The position numbers and the translations under genes are program-made. From contig NC_083343.1 of the NCBI RefSeq assembly GCF_019175385.1, forward strand, positions 52,412,457 through 52,476,456: a stretch of 64,000 nt of DNA. Reading direction: 5' to 3'. This DNA comes from Lycium barbarum (taxonomy: Eukaryota > Streptophyta > Magnoliopsida > Solanales > Solanaceae). The notes under the pieces are model-generated. The model had not been told where the DNA came from and made no database searches. It saw only the letters and a list, made by a program, of their open reading frames with translations. Shown piece by piece: positions 24,681 through 34,680 of the stretch; the stretch's first letter is position 1; each line of letters starts with the position of its first letter.

Positions 24681-26767
24681 ATGGCTGAAGCTGTAATGAG
24701 TTTCACAGTCATCAAACCAAGTATTCAATGCCACGCTCCTAAATTGGAGTTGCACCCTTTCACTAAATCAGTTAAAGCTTTACTACTTTATCTCAAACTC
24801 ATTTTGCCACTTTTATTATTCTTTCTGCTTACTTCTTCTGTTTTCTTTTTTTCACTTTGGCAGTTTAGGCATTGTTCTAGCTCAGCGTTCGGAAATGGCG
24901 GGCACCAGGTAAGTTCCATTTTACCGTCTTATATATATTCATAGCATAGACGAATTCAGAATTTAAAGACCGTATTGCCATTTAATATTATATATATATA
25001 TACATACATACACACACTCCTCATGAAGTTTAATTATATAAATTTTCACACTAACAAATCAATTAGAATGTAAATACGGGTAGTTTTCCATAACAATAGA
25101 ATTATTAAACTAAAATATATTGAAATCACTTTTTCGTGAGTTCATACTCCAACTATCCATTGTTCCCTTTACCTACCTAAACTATCACTCCCTTTGTATT
25201 AAAACACACCTCGATGCTGAGTTGGCCAACTCTTTAAACTTGATAGACAACAGGCACATGAAGGTCAACTCAGCATCGAGGTGTGTTCTAAAACAAAAGG
25301 AGTGATAGTTTAGGCAGCTAAATGGAATAACGGATAGTTGAGGTATGAAACTTGCGAATATGTTATAGTTTAGGTGTGTTTTTGACCACTAACTCTATTG
25401 AAATTAACCTTGTATAACAAGCTAAATTGCACAAACGATGTATGAAAATTATTACACAATTGATGGAGTCTAGCTCGAAGAAGTAGGTGCACTTGTATGT
25501 TGGATCAGTTGTCGCAATAATTCTAATCATATAGTATTATCTACTGATACTTTTTGGGGATTTATCATTAGATTCAAGTTGGGAAGAGCAAAAGAAATTC
25601 TGGTTTTAGAGTGAATGCTCTCCCGGATTGGCCATTAATGGCAGTATTAGTTGAGCATATGGAAGGTCAAAGAGACCTCATAACTCACAAATCTGTTTGG
25701 CACCTTAGTGATGAAGCCATGAAGAATGTTTGTGAGTACTATATATCATGACTTAATATTTCATTCTATTTCACTTCAATATCCATTGTTTAAAAGTCTG
25801 GTGAATTTATGATTATAATTGATGCTTTCCACTTCCTAACCTAATTTTGTTTTTCCATTTTAGACACATTTTACATCATGTTCACTGTTTGGGGATGCTG
25901 TTTCTTCGGTTCTACCAAAGTAAGCTTTTCCGGATAGTTATGTATTTGGAAAAACTTCCTAAAATAAAGTTGTATTTTTGGTCTAACTTGTATCTCTTTT
26001 AGGATCCCTACTATGATTCAGAACAATACAGAGGAGATGGAGGTGATGGTACTGGACATTGGGTCTATGAGAAGGTACTATCTATTGAAATGCTTCTTCT
26101 TCTTCTTCTTCTTTTTTTTTAATGGCAAATGTGCCCGCGCACGTATATGGTTAAAAAAGTAAAATAGAACAAGAGTCATTCTGAATAAATTCTAACTGTG
26201 ACTTTTTTCTTGTTCACCACAAAGAAATGTTTATAGTTTTGAGTCAATATTGAGAGCTAAGAGTTAAAGCTTTGATAGGTGAAAAAGTTTTTTGAAGCGG
26301 TGACATTCATCTAAATTGATACAAGAAAGTTATTTTTGATATTCAACAGAACCTCAATTTTACTTGTAGTTGTGAGTGGGCACAGTTTTTGTTGAAAGAA
26401 CATCTCTCTCTTTCAAAAAGATACTTTACTGAAATATTCTATGCATATAAATGTCAAAATCATAGCTAGTTTCGAATTTGTTTCAACATTAAGTCGTGAA
26501 GAAAACATAAATTGTCATATTTAAATGCCCTGCTCAAGATATATATGGATATCTTTACAAGGTGTAATGCTAGGATTGTTATCTAGCAAAATATCTAGCG
26601 AGTGGCACTATAAATGAATTTGATTTGTGGTGGTGCAGCAAGAAGACATAGAAGAAGCAGCAAGAGCAGAGCTGTGGCGCGAGGAACTGATAGAGGAGAT
26701 TGAACAAAAGGTCGGGGGTTTTCAAGAACTTGAAGAAGCTGGGAAGAAGGAACAGCTAGTCAAATGA
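24681..26767 (+). CDS. PNSB4: Photosynthetic NDH subunit of subcomplex B 4 (PnsB4/NDF6), spliced
   Basis: This nuclear gene encodes a subunit of the chloroplast NDH complex (subcomplex B), which works in cyclic electron flow around photosystem I in thylakoids. Exons by splice signals and frame: 24681-24908 (or 24681-24770 plus 24864-24908), 25572-25731, 25864-25919, 26003-26074 and 26639-26767, all joining in phase. The product is 214 aa, or 183 aa if the 93-nt stretch 24771-24863 is an intron. The shorter form is nearer the family size I recall (~175 aa) and removes an unexpected hydrophobic segment. Recognisable parts: a plastid-type N-terminus beginning MAEAVMSF, 'WHLSDEAMKNVY', one membrane-like segment 'FYIMFTVWGCCFFGS', 'DPYYDSEQYRGDGGDGTGHW', and an acidic end 'EDIEEAARAELWREELIEE'. 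The ACHT-like gene lies tail-to-tail about 0.8 kb downstream. Confidence 0.9.
24771..24863 (+). other. Probable 93-nt intron of PNSB4
   Basis: It starts GTTAAAG and ends TTTGGCAG, is very T-rich, is a multiple of three and has no stop in frame. Removing it joins ..TKS to FRHCSS.. in frame. If retained, it adds 31 mostly hydrophobic residues to what should be a transit-peptide region. The donor is weak (GTTAAA), so this needs transcript evidence. Confidence 0.6.
25134..25357. mobile_element. Hairpin MITE in a PNSB4 intron
   Basis: Two arms of about 94 bp (25134-25227 and 25263-25357) are inverted copies with a few mismatches, around a loop of about 35 bp. Matching words include 'aactatcactcc..ttgt' and 'acacacctcgatgctgagtt'. 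It lies wholly in the intron 24909-25571. I could not fix a target duplication or superfamily. Confidence 0.75.
26093..26120. repeat. (CTT)n microsatellite in PNSB4 intron
   Basis: About seven CTT units followed by a T run, in the intron between the last two exons. Confidence 0.85.
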
Positions 26768-27569
26768 TCATCTCCATCTGGTATATATAGCTGCATATGC
26801 TAAGAACAAACTTTATGATGCTTCCCAGTTATGTATATACAATATGATATTCCGTTTCCTGTTCCATAATACAGACTTCAAGTAAATGTTGAGGAAATCC
26901 AAGAAGGAATATGTGATTGGTCATGGTTGTTTGCCCTTCACTGTGATGCAAGACTCTTCTTTAAGATTGCCCTTTTTATACATTTTCTTATCAAAATGTC
27001 ACGAATTTTAGCATGGGCAAGCTGTGGCACTGTACAAAATCATAGCAGTACTGAATAGAGAAATTTTCTCTGCTCTCTCTTTGTTTTGGCATTAGCAAGT
27101 CATGCATTGCACTTTCGATAAGCGCCTAAACCAGCATTAAATTGATTATACACACCAGGAAATGAAAAATTACTTCAATAATAGCCAATATGTCCACTGG
27201 TTGAGAAGGTTGGAGGGTTTGCTGGCTTAAAGTTACAAAATACATTTCGAAGTTCTAACTTTCGTAGTATTTCTCGGCGATGTAACTAGCAAGACGGGTA
27301 TTATGTATAGGGGCAAAAAGATGAACGAACACGGGGACTGATGTAACAGTGTTTGAGGATTCATTAGTCATTACTCTATTACCCTGCTTAACAAAATTAT
27401 CATGTTGGTGTTGGATCAATGAGAAATTGATCATTACATGCTTATCACTAAAAACACTCAAAACCCTGCGTTGGAAAACCTACTAATACTATGTACATTT
27501 TTAAGCAAAATTGCTTCTAGTAAAAATACCATCAGAATCAAGTAACCTTCTATCAGAAAAATCTATATT
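26768..27569. other. Region between convergent genes (3' UTRs)
   Basis: About 800 bp of AT-rich sequence between the two stop codons. It must hold the 3' UTRs and polyadenylation signals of both genes. I see no repeat or further gene. Confidence 0.5.
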
Positions 27570-29061
27570 CTAGACCATCAACAACTCTGTGCCTTTGCTA
27601 GATATATCTACTCCTGTTAAAACAAATTCTTCAAATCTCTGTTTTGAATCTAAAGATGAACTTTTTGACAATTGGCCAATTGAGGCTAAAGCCAAAAGCT
27701 CAGATTCATCAAGCCCTTTAGCTGGACCAAGACAACACCGTTCACTCCCATGCCTTGTTAATACATCTTTGAATTTCTAGATCTGCACAAATACAAAAAT
27801 TTACCATAAGAAACTTGGAGTCTTTTGGATTTCTTGCCAGAAACAAATACAGAGAAAGAGAGAGGCACATTTAGAGCAGATTCAAGGGGTTCAACTAAAC
27901 TTACGACTTTTAGCTTTAATCGTTAATACATATGTCAAAAATTTCAAAATATAAATATACTTCCTCCATCCCAATTTAAGTGTCTTAGTTTGAATTGGTA
28001 TAAGTTTTAAGGAATAAAAAGAGATTTTTGAATCTTGTGATCCTAAATTAAAGGTATGCGTAATATACTAAAATGTCCATTGAATCTCATTTGAAACTTG
28101 TCATGCCGGAAGTTTGAATTTTCAACTTACTAAATACAGAAAGATGCACTCTTTTCGGAAAAGACCAAAAAAAAAAGTAAGACACTTAAATTGAGACGGA
28201 GGGAGTATAATAAATGGCTTCTCAACTTTAAACTTTGAATTCAGGAGAAAGTAAAATACGAAAAAAAAAAGAAATTACTTACTGTTGCATTAGTACAGCT
28301 GAAGCTACAAACTTTGCCTTGTGCACCCCTGTAGAATCTGAAAAAGGGTAAGACATGTATGTGGAGAGCATGACACATGGTTGTTAGTTCTTCATAGTTC
28401 ACTTTGAGAAAAATGGCATCAGAGTTTGATTCAGCTAGCTGACAGATCTGTAAAAACATTAACAAATAACATTAACATCATTAACACAATAAATGCTTCA
28501 TGATTTTAAGAAATAAAAGAAGAATATTAACAAGTCAATTGTATTCCTAAATTTAGTACCTTAGGATGTAAAGCCTTGCAACCTCCACATCCAGGGGAGT
28601 AAAAGTCAATTATCACTAATCCGTTACCAGCATTTGATAGTGAATCCGCAAGTTCTTTTGCTGAATGGATTTCTACCATGTTGGGTTTAAGGGTCTTTTC
28701 CCACCATCTCATTGCTCTGCTAAAACATATTGATGCTTGTGCCTATCACCAAAACATAAACCTTATAAACTCAAAAAAAAAAAGCATAGAAGAAACAAAT
28801 AGAAAGAAAGAATCCTTTAAAGACCAATAAATTGAAACATACATTGACCAAGACAGGTTTTGAAGATTTAACATTCCAATGTCTCGAACTTGACTGATTC
28901 GTAACATCCAATGATTTTCCCAAAAACTCTTTGGCTGATAAATCGGGAAGGTGCAGAGTGCCAACAGAAGAGCAAAGGCTAGAAGACCCTTTTGATTTGG
29001 ACTTCAAGATCGCCTCACATGAACCATAAATAGAAAAACTAGTCTTTAAAGAAGCTGTCAT
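27570..29061 (-). CDS. Plastid thioredoxin-like protein of the ACHT (thioredoxin-like 1) type, spliced, with a disputed last acceptor
   Basis: Atypical Cys/His-rich thioredoxins are chloroplast redox proteins; ACHT4 acts on ADP-glucose pyrophosphorylase and ACHT1 on 2-Cys peroxiredoxin. Exons (minus): 29061-28843, 28742-28560, 28447-28283 and a last exon ending at 27570, all phase 0. The predicted protein is about 257 aa: Ser-rich plastid-type N-terminus, 'ASICFSRAMRWWEK', 'VIIDFYSPGCGGCKALHPK' with redox site GCGGC (residues ~124-128), cis-Pro in 'HVLPFFRFYRG' (~168), then 'VCSFSCTNAT'. GCGGC and CSFSCTNAT point to the ACHT4-like group. The canonical acceptor (TTGTGCAG before 27782) is followed by ATC TAG, a stop. 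An acceptor six bases further (..ATCTAG before 27776) restores about 68 codons 'KFKDVLTRHGSERCCLGP..'. The gene is therefore either spliced there or C-terminally truncated. Confidence 0.85.
27960..28205. mobile_element. Stowaway-type MITE in the last ACHT-like intron
   Basis: Left end 'cttcctccatcccaattt' and right end 'aaattgagacggagggag' are inverted matches to the Stowaway terminal repeat CTCCCTCCGT. Both sides have TA (27958-27959 and 28206-28207), the expected Tc1/mariner target duplication. It is 246 bp, with no coding capacity, inside intron 27783-28282. Confidence 0.9.
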
Positions 29062-29898
29062 TTTAGCTAATACGTGGACTTGTCAAGCTTAAAGCATGTA
29101 ACAACAAATTCCCACCAAATCCTACCTTCACTTTTGGATCAAGAACGAATTTTCCAAATATAAATGAAAGAAGAAATTCAACTAATTTTTCGATAGAAAG
29201 TGGCAAGATATGAGCCAAAAGTTTGTATCGTTTTGGAACTATAAAGGACCAAATGAAATTGTGGTTTTCTATTCTTTCTAAAGCTTCAAAAGAGCATAAG
29301 AAGGATTGAACAAAATAAGTGGCGGAATGAATTATTAAAGGTAAAAAGTGAAAGGGAAAAGGTGATAAGTAGGATCATTGACTCAGATTAAAACTTTCAA
29401 CTTTACCCATAATATTATCCACATTAGTTTAACTTCTAATACTATCGGTTGGAGTTGGTCAAATTATATTTTTACACCATTAAATCCAAGTTTTATCCAG
29501 AACACAAGGCTGTAGTGATGGGGTTTAAGAGAGAATTAAGGCATGTTTATAGTATTTGGGTTAGCATTTTCATTTTGTTTGATTATGGATGATTGGATGA
29601 GATGATTTTCAGGAAGAAAGAATTTGGAATATGGGTATCTGATACTGAGCTGCTAATTTGCTACATTATCGATCAGTTTTTGGCAGTTAGCAATTGTAGT
29701 TTCACCTCGTAGCTGACTCTGTCTTTACAAATTCGATTCTTTTTTTGGATAGACCCACCAACTCACCAATTACAAGGAAAAAACATATGCCACTTGCAAC
29801 ATTAATGTATGTGGATATCCATAATGTTCTTCCCGCATGGATACATAATTCAATCAACGTGAATAATTTTCAAAATTTTTTAAGTGAAGACTATTCAT
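29062..29898. other. Upstream region of the ACHT-like gene
   Basis: AT-rich non-coding sequence containing the presumed promoter of the minus-strand gene. I see no clear TATA box that I could place and no known repeat ends. Confidence 0.4.
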
Positions 29899-29908
29899 GT
29901 GTACAATT

Positions 29909-30119
29909 TTTTTTTTTTTTGCGCTTCTCATATGGTATCTGGTATCTGTATTGGGGTCCCACTAAATTTGGATTCGAGCCGGCATTCTCACATTGGAGGG
30001 CAAAGAGCTATATAACAAAGGCAACTCCATATTCAAGAGACTCGAACCCGAGACTCTAGTCAAAGATGACAGCGTACTTGCCGCGTACTTGCCGCGAACC
30101 ACAACCCTTGTTGGTTATC
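29909..30119 (-). mobile_element. tRNA-derived SINE (minus strand)
   Basis: On the minus strand there is a tRNA-like head with B box GGTTCGAGTC (about 30040-30049), a body with '..aatgtgagaatgccgg..' wording and a terminal poly-A (T run at 29909-29920 on plus). It is flanked by GTGTACAATT at 29899-29908 and 30120-30129, a 10-bp target duplication. A 12-bp duplication in the head ('gcgtacttgccgcgtacttgccgcg', plus strand) disturbs the A-box area. The body resembles Solanaceae SINEs, from memory. Confidence 0.85.
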
Positions 30120-30129
30120 GTGTACAATT

Positions 30130-30771
30130 ATTGATTTCACTTCTCATGTTGGACAGCGTGGAACTGTTATGTTACTGTTGATTTTTTGACTATTGGTAGC
30201 GTAAATAATACAAGTACTATCTAGGGAAAATGAGTTTAGAAGAACAATGAAGTCTTCAATTAAAAAAAAGGAACGTGTTTAGAAGAACATTGAAGTCTTC
30301 AATCAAAAAAAAGGGACATGTGGGTCCCCTTTTTTCTTTTTCTTTTCCCCCCGCTTAAACACTAATGAGGGAGAATGGCTTCAACTTATAATATTCACAA
30401 CTTTGAGAAAACTTCCACCTCTCGTGCTTCTCCTCTCCTATATCGACTTCAACAACTCCAAAAAAAAAAAAATCCTATCTCGTTCTTCTCATCTCTCTGT
30501 TCTTTTATGTGATTTTGGCTTCAAAAGTTTTACTTTCAAGATTGTCATCTTGTCGTAATAGTAGGTAAATTTTCTTTTCTTTTTTATTTCAAACTGTTAG
30601 AACTAGGGTTTATCTCCCAATCCGTCTTTTACTGTTGTTGGCTACGATTTTTAATTTGACCAAATATTTACAGCTATTGTAGCTGCGGTTTTCAGTTTAG
30701 GGTGTTCCCAATTGTTGTGATTTTCAGTTTGTCAGAACTATTCGATTATGTTCTTGTTGTGGAGTTTCAAT
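30130..30771. other. Intergenic sequence with a short tandem duplication
   Basis: A ~43-bp unit 'gtttagaagaaca(a/t)tgaagtc' followed by an A run occurs twice at about 30232-30318. 30350-30600 is CT-rich and leader-like ('cttctcctctcctatatcg'), but no start codon with a credible frame follows. It could be the orphaned 5' end of a gene broken by later insertions. Confidence 0.4.
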
Positions 30772-32079
30772 TAGGGGTGTTCATGGTTCGGTTTGGGTCG
30801 GTTATTGATTAAAATCATAATCAATTCAATTTAGTCGGTTTTTAAATGTCTAAAACCATAACCAAACCAAATAAAATAATAACCATCGGTTTGGTTATTG
30901 TCGGTTTGGTTCGATTTTTTGGTTTATGACTAGCAGCCAAGAGACTAATCAGTAAAACATTAAAAAGTTGAAAAAGACGTGTCTTTTTTTTTTCAAACGA
31001 TAACTTTTATTTATAGTTTAAGGTGGAACATACATCATAGAAACATTTTCACTATTAGTGATAATGTAGTACTCAAGTTATCCAAAGTTGCTAAACTATT
31101 ACATATAGAGCTAAAAACTAACTTAGTGGTAGCTGCATCATTTTTGTCATCTTAATACACATATCTGGAAATAAAGTAGAGCATAAGAGCTTTTAGTTGT
31201 TGTTACAAACATACATATTAATTAAATATAAAGACTACCTAAAATTAAAATGAAAATATATGAAATAAAAAACTTTGTGTAATGATCCCAAACTTTGAGG
31301 CAGTATTTGGATTTTGCCCTCAATTCTCCCATTTTATTAAAAAAAACTTTGTGTAATGATCCCAAACTTCAGATGTTTGTCTATCATTTTCCCCAAGGCT
31401 AGAGTCTCAACTACAAGGAGTTGTTATTTTCTGCTTTTTAGGAGGATTACCCACGGAAGAAGTATTAGGGCATTACCATGTGTTTGAGTTGTAACAAATG
31501 CTGATGTTACTGTAGTATATTCTATAGGAACCTCCAAATCTACAACCTCTGTTCTTTTCATGTGAAAATTATTAGAAGTTTAGCACTCATTCAAACAAGA
31601 AAAAAGAAAGGTACAAATTCAAAAAAAAAAAAAAACCTAAAATTAAATGGCTGACAAAGAAAGGCTAAAAATTTAAGTTAGAGACATTAGACTCGAACGT
31701 GAGCTTCTGTTAGTAGGCTTATACTTAACACTTAAAGAGTTAAAAGACTTAAAGACATGGGCTTAGACATATTCTTAAAAACATGGGCCTTAAACAATCA
31801 TGTGAAATAAATAGACCAAAAATCAAATTAATGATTAAAAGGTATAAAATATTTATAATTATTTATGAAAAACTAATATTATACATATAAATAATTATAA
31901 AATTTATGTATATAATTTATCGGTTTGGTTCGGTTATTTTTTAATAGAACCATAACCAAACCAAATATTATCGGTTTTTAAAATTTAAAACCAAATCAAA
32001 CCAAATGTCAGTTTTTTTATTCGGTTTGGTTAAATTTTTAGTTTGGTTTTGGTTTTAACCAAAACCGTGAACAACTCTA
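30772..32079. mobile_element. Non-autonomous hAT-type DNA transposon
   Basis: It starts TAGGGGTGTTCATGG and ends CCGTGAACAACTCTA, inverted repeats with few mismatches, flanked by the exact 8-bp duplication GTTTCAAT (30764-30771 and 32080-32087). TAGGG ends and an 8-bp duplication are hAT features. Subterminal regions are full of 'cggtttggtt' and 'aaccaaacc' words. It has 1308 bp and no transposase. A ~28-bp direct repeat ('actttgtgtaatgatccc') occurs at about 31270 and 31345. Confidence 0.85.
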
Positions 32080-32087
32080 GTTTCAAT

Positions 32088-32468
32088 AATGCTTTCAAAG
32101 AATGATTATAAAAAGAAGATGTTGTGTTCTGGATTGAACTTTAGCACCAACTATATTGTATTAAAAAGAAAATTATGATGCTTCAAATTCGACAGCAGGT
32201 CCCCAACAACTATTGCAGTTGTTGGAACAACTTTCGTAGTTGTTAGGTGATGTGCCGTGAAATTATGGCACATTTGATGCTTTTTAACTCTAAGTTTTAC
32301 TTGTTTTCAAGTGAGTTTTTGTCAGTTTTATGTGTTTTGTGTATGTTGCGGGTATTTAGAAGTTGGAATGCAAAAATAGTTGAAAATAAGGAATTTGGAA
32401 GACAAGGCACTGTTATGCACTTGTACGGACTGTCAACATGCCCGACGGTCCGTCAAACATGTCGTCAA
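32088..32468. other. Left flank of retroelement D
   Basis: AT-rich sequence. TGTGCC..GGCACA (about 32250-32271) is a short palindrome, and 32425-32468 holds 'cgacggtccgtc'-like words that recall the U3 of LTR F, so part of it may be an older LTR fragment. No gene is supported. Confidence 0.35.
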
Positions 32469-32612
32469 TGTTACACCTCGAAAATTTCTCCGTGAACGAA
32501 CAATGAATAGACCAACGAAGAGTATGAGTGTACGATGTTTTACTAAGAAGGGGATGACTACTTATGAGTTTTGAAAATGCGAAAGTTGCAGATTTGCACT
32601 TCGGCCCAGTTG

Positions 32613-32890
32613 GTCGTAAAATAGAATACGACCCGTAAAGTGGTTTACGGACCGTAAACTGCTATCGTCTTTCAACATTCCAAAACTTCAACTTTCTGCC
32701 AAATATCTAAATGGTTAAATACGACTCAGAATACGGACCGTAAATCGAAATACGGCCCGTAAACTGTGACCGTAAACCACCATGACCTCCAACAAACCTT
32801 TCTGGTTCTGTTATGCTTAAATAAGGTCGTGAAGGACGGACCGTAAACCAGAATACGGCCCGTAAACTGGGTTTACGGCCACTGTACATT
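32613..32890 (+). repeat. CGTAAA/TTTACGG palindrome cluster in LTR D
   Basis: At least eight copies of '(a/c)ccgtaaa', several as near-palindromes such as TTTACGGACCGTAAA, lie just before the TATA-like motif. Equivalent clusters: E 37076-37335, 3' LTR of E 60338-60600 and LTR I 60765-61030. The position suggests an enhancer-like role (inference). Confidence 0.85.
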
Positions 32891-33825
32891 TCGACTACTG
32901 TTCATAAAAATCAGATTTTAAGTTAAGTATAAGGGACCCTTTTTCATTCCATTCATTTCATTTTCACTCCACACTTCAGGAAACATCTAGAATACTCTCT
33001 AATATTCATCCACAAGATAATAAAAGGAAAATCAAGATCAACAACACTAAATCCATGAAATCAAGAGTGTGAAACTCATCAAAGTTCATCTACACCAAGA
33101 AATTGCAAAGGAAGTGAAGTAGGGTTTTTCTTATAGAAGAGTATTGCTACTCAAGGCTCGTTCCTACCACATCCAAGGTAAGTTTTATGACTTTCTCATG
33201 ATGATTGAAGTATTTATACGTTGAAACACTTGGATTATAGAAGAGTGTAGTAAATGGGTCATAAAATGTGAATAGTGCCATAGTGGAATGATAGTTGGAT
33301 TGAATTATGAATGTTGATGAGTTGGGAGTATAAATATGTTATAAATGACGTTTAGACCATGAAATAGGTGTGATGTATGAGAAAATGTGATGATGAGCTA
33401 AAACCCATAAATGTGGAGAAATTGGGGAAATGGTGGAATGAGGTAAATGTAGATAAATGACGATTGTTGATACGGTATTGTGAGTGTTGTTGTGAATGTT
33501 TGGTAGTTGAAATGAAACATGGAAAAAGTAGTAGAAACAAAGGAAATGCTGCCCAATTTTCTCTATTTCCTTCAAGGCGAGGCACGATACTCATAAACGT
33601 TCATAATATAATCGGGGGTTCACGACCTTACGTCACCCCGACCTAGTGTGGTTGCCCTTAAAGCTTAACGTATGCTCTTAATGCTAATATATGATATGTC
33701 TATAAGATGAGTAACAATGGTAGTTTGTAATACGATGATGATATGTATAAGATACCAAGAAATGATAAGATGATGCTATGTTATGAGATGTGTAATAGTG
33801 ATGTGTTATGATTGATTTTGTGATG

Positions 33826-33990
33826 ATAAAATTCCACCGTGCCTATTTGGCCGGGCATGTCACCGCGGATGCGGGCTGCGTATGATTCCACAAAGCCTAT
33901 ATGGCCAGGCATGTCACCGCTAATGCGGGCTGCTATGTTTACACCGAGCCTAGAGGGCCGGGCATAATCACCACTAGTGGGCAGCATATG
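33826..33990 (+). repeat. GC-rich ~50-bp minisatellite in LTR D
   Basis: About three copies of a 'ccaccgtgcctatttggccgg'-like unit followed by 'atgtcaccgc..atgcgggctg'. Near-identical units occur in LTR F (42175-42340) and LTR I (62330-62430). Confidence 0.85.
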
Positions 33991-34622
33991 AGGATTACCC
34001 GGATGCGGGTAATGATATGGAGTACGATGTGACGATGTACGTGATGATGATGTATGTGATGATGAATGTGATGATATATGGGATATGGCAAAACATATAC
34101 TATGATGATGTAAAATATGATATATGTAAAAAGTATGTTGCTTATAACACTCAAGCAGGTTATATCTTTTCTTATGATTCATGATGCTTCTATGACATTT
34201 TTCATTTCATTCCTGCCTCACGTACTGACGTCCGTTTTCTTTGGACGCTGTGTTCATGCCCACAGGCAAACAGGGAGGAGATCTTACTCCGGACTCTTAG
34301 AAGCTGTTAGCTGACTGAAAGCACTCCTTTGTTCCGGAGGTGCTCATGATGAATCTTTTGTGTACAGTTGTATGTGTAATCCAATAGAGGCTCGTAGATA
34401 CTCAATGTGGGTTATGTGGTTTCACGACGTGGATATTGTGTAATTATATTGATATATGTTATTGTATAAAAGCATTATGTTTTGTAATGAAAAGTAGTTT
34501 CTTTTGTAAAATGAGAATGACATCGATAAATGATTGTTGAATGAGTCTAAGAAGTAATGGTACGAGCGGTGCTCGGTGGTTAGCCCCGGATACCCGTCGC
34601 GGCCCCTAGCTGGGTCGTGACA

Positions 34623-34645
34623 GAAGTGGTATCAGAGCAGTTCAT
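34623..34645 (+). other. Primer-binding site of element D
   Basis: 'gaagtggtatcagagcagtt' directly after the LTR. TGGTATCAGAGC is the initiator-Met tRNA type site. Confidence 0.92.
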
Positions 34646-34680
34646 CCTAGAAAGTGTCTACGAGCCGTGTCTAGTAGAGT

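Larger units (their letters stand above)
32469..34622 (+). mobile_element. 5' LTR of element D
   Basis: 2154 bp from TGTTACACC to GTGACA, followed by a primer site. It contains a cluster of CGTAAA/TTTACGG palindromes at 32613-32890, a TATA-like 'agtataagggacc' at about 32936, GC-rich repeats at 33826-33990 and a shortened hairpin block at 34211-34266. The left end joins non-LTR sequence; the right LTR of D lies outside the window. Confidence 0.9.

Noticed and set aside
27589..27780. Plus-strand frame of 63 codons
   Set aside because: It is the antisense of the last exon of the ACHT-like gene, whose minus-strand reading is the recognisable one.
30772..32079. Mutator-type call from a 9-bp duplication AGTTTCAAT
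   Set aside because: With 8 bp (GTTTCAAT) the ends become TAGGG..CTCTA and pair better as inverted repeats, which fits hAT.
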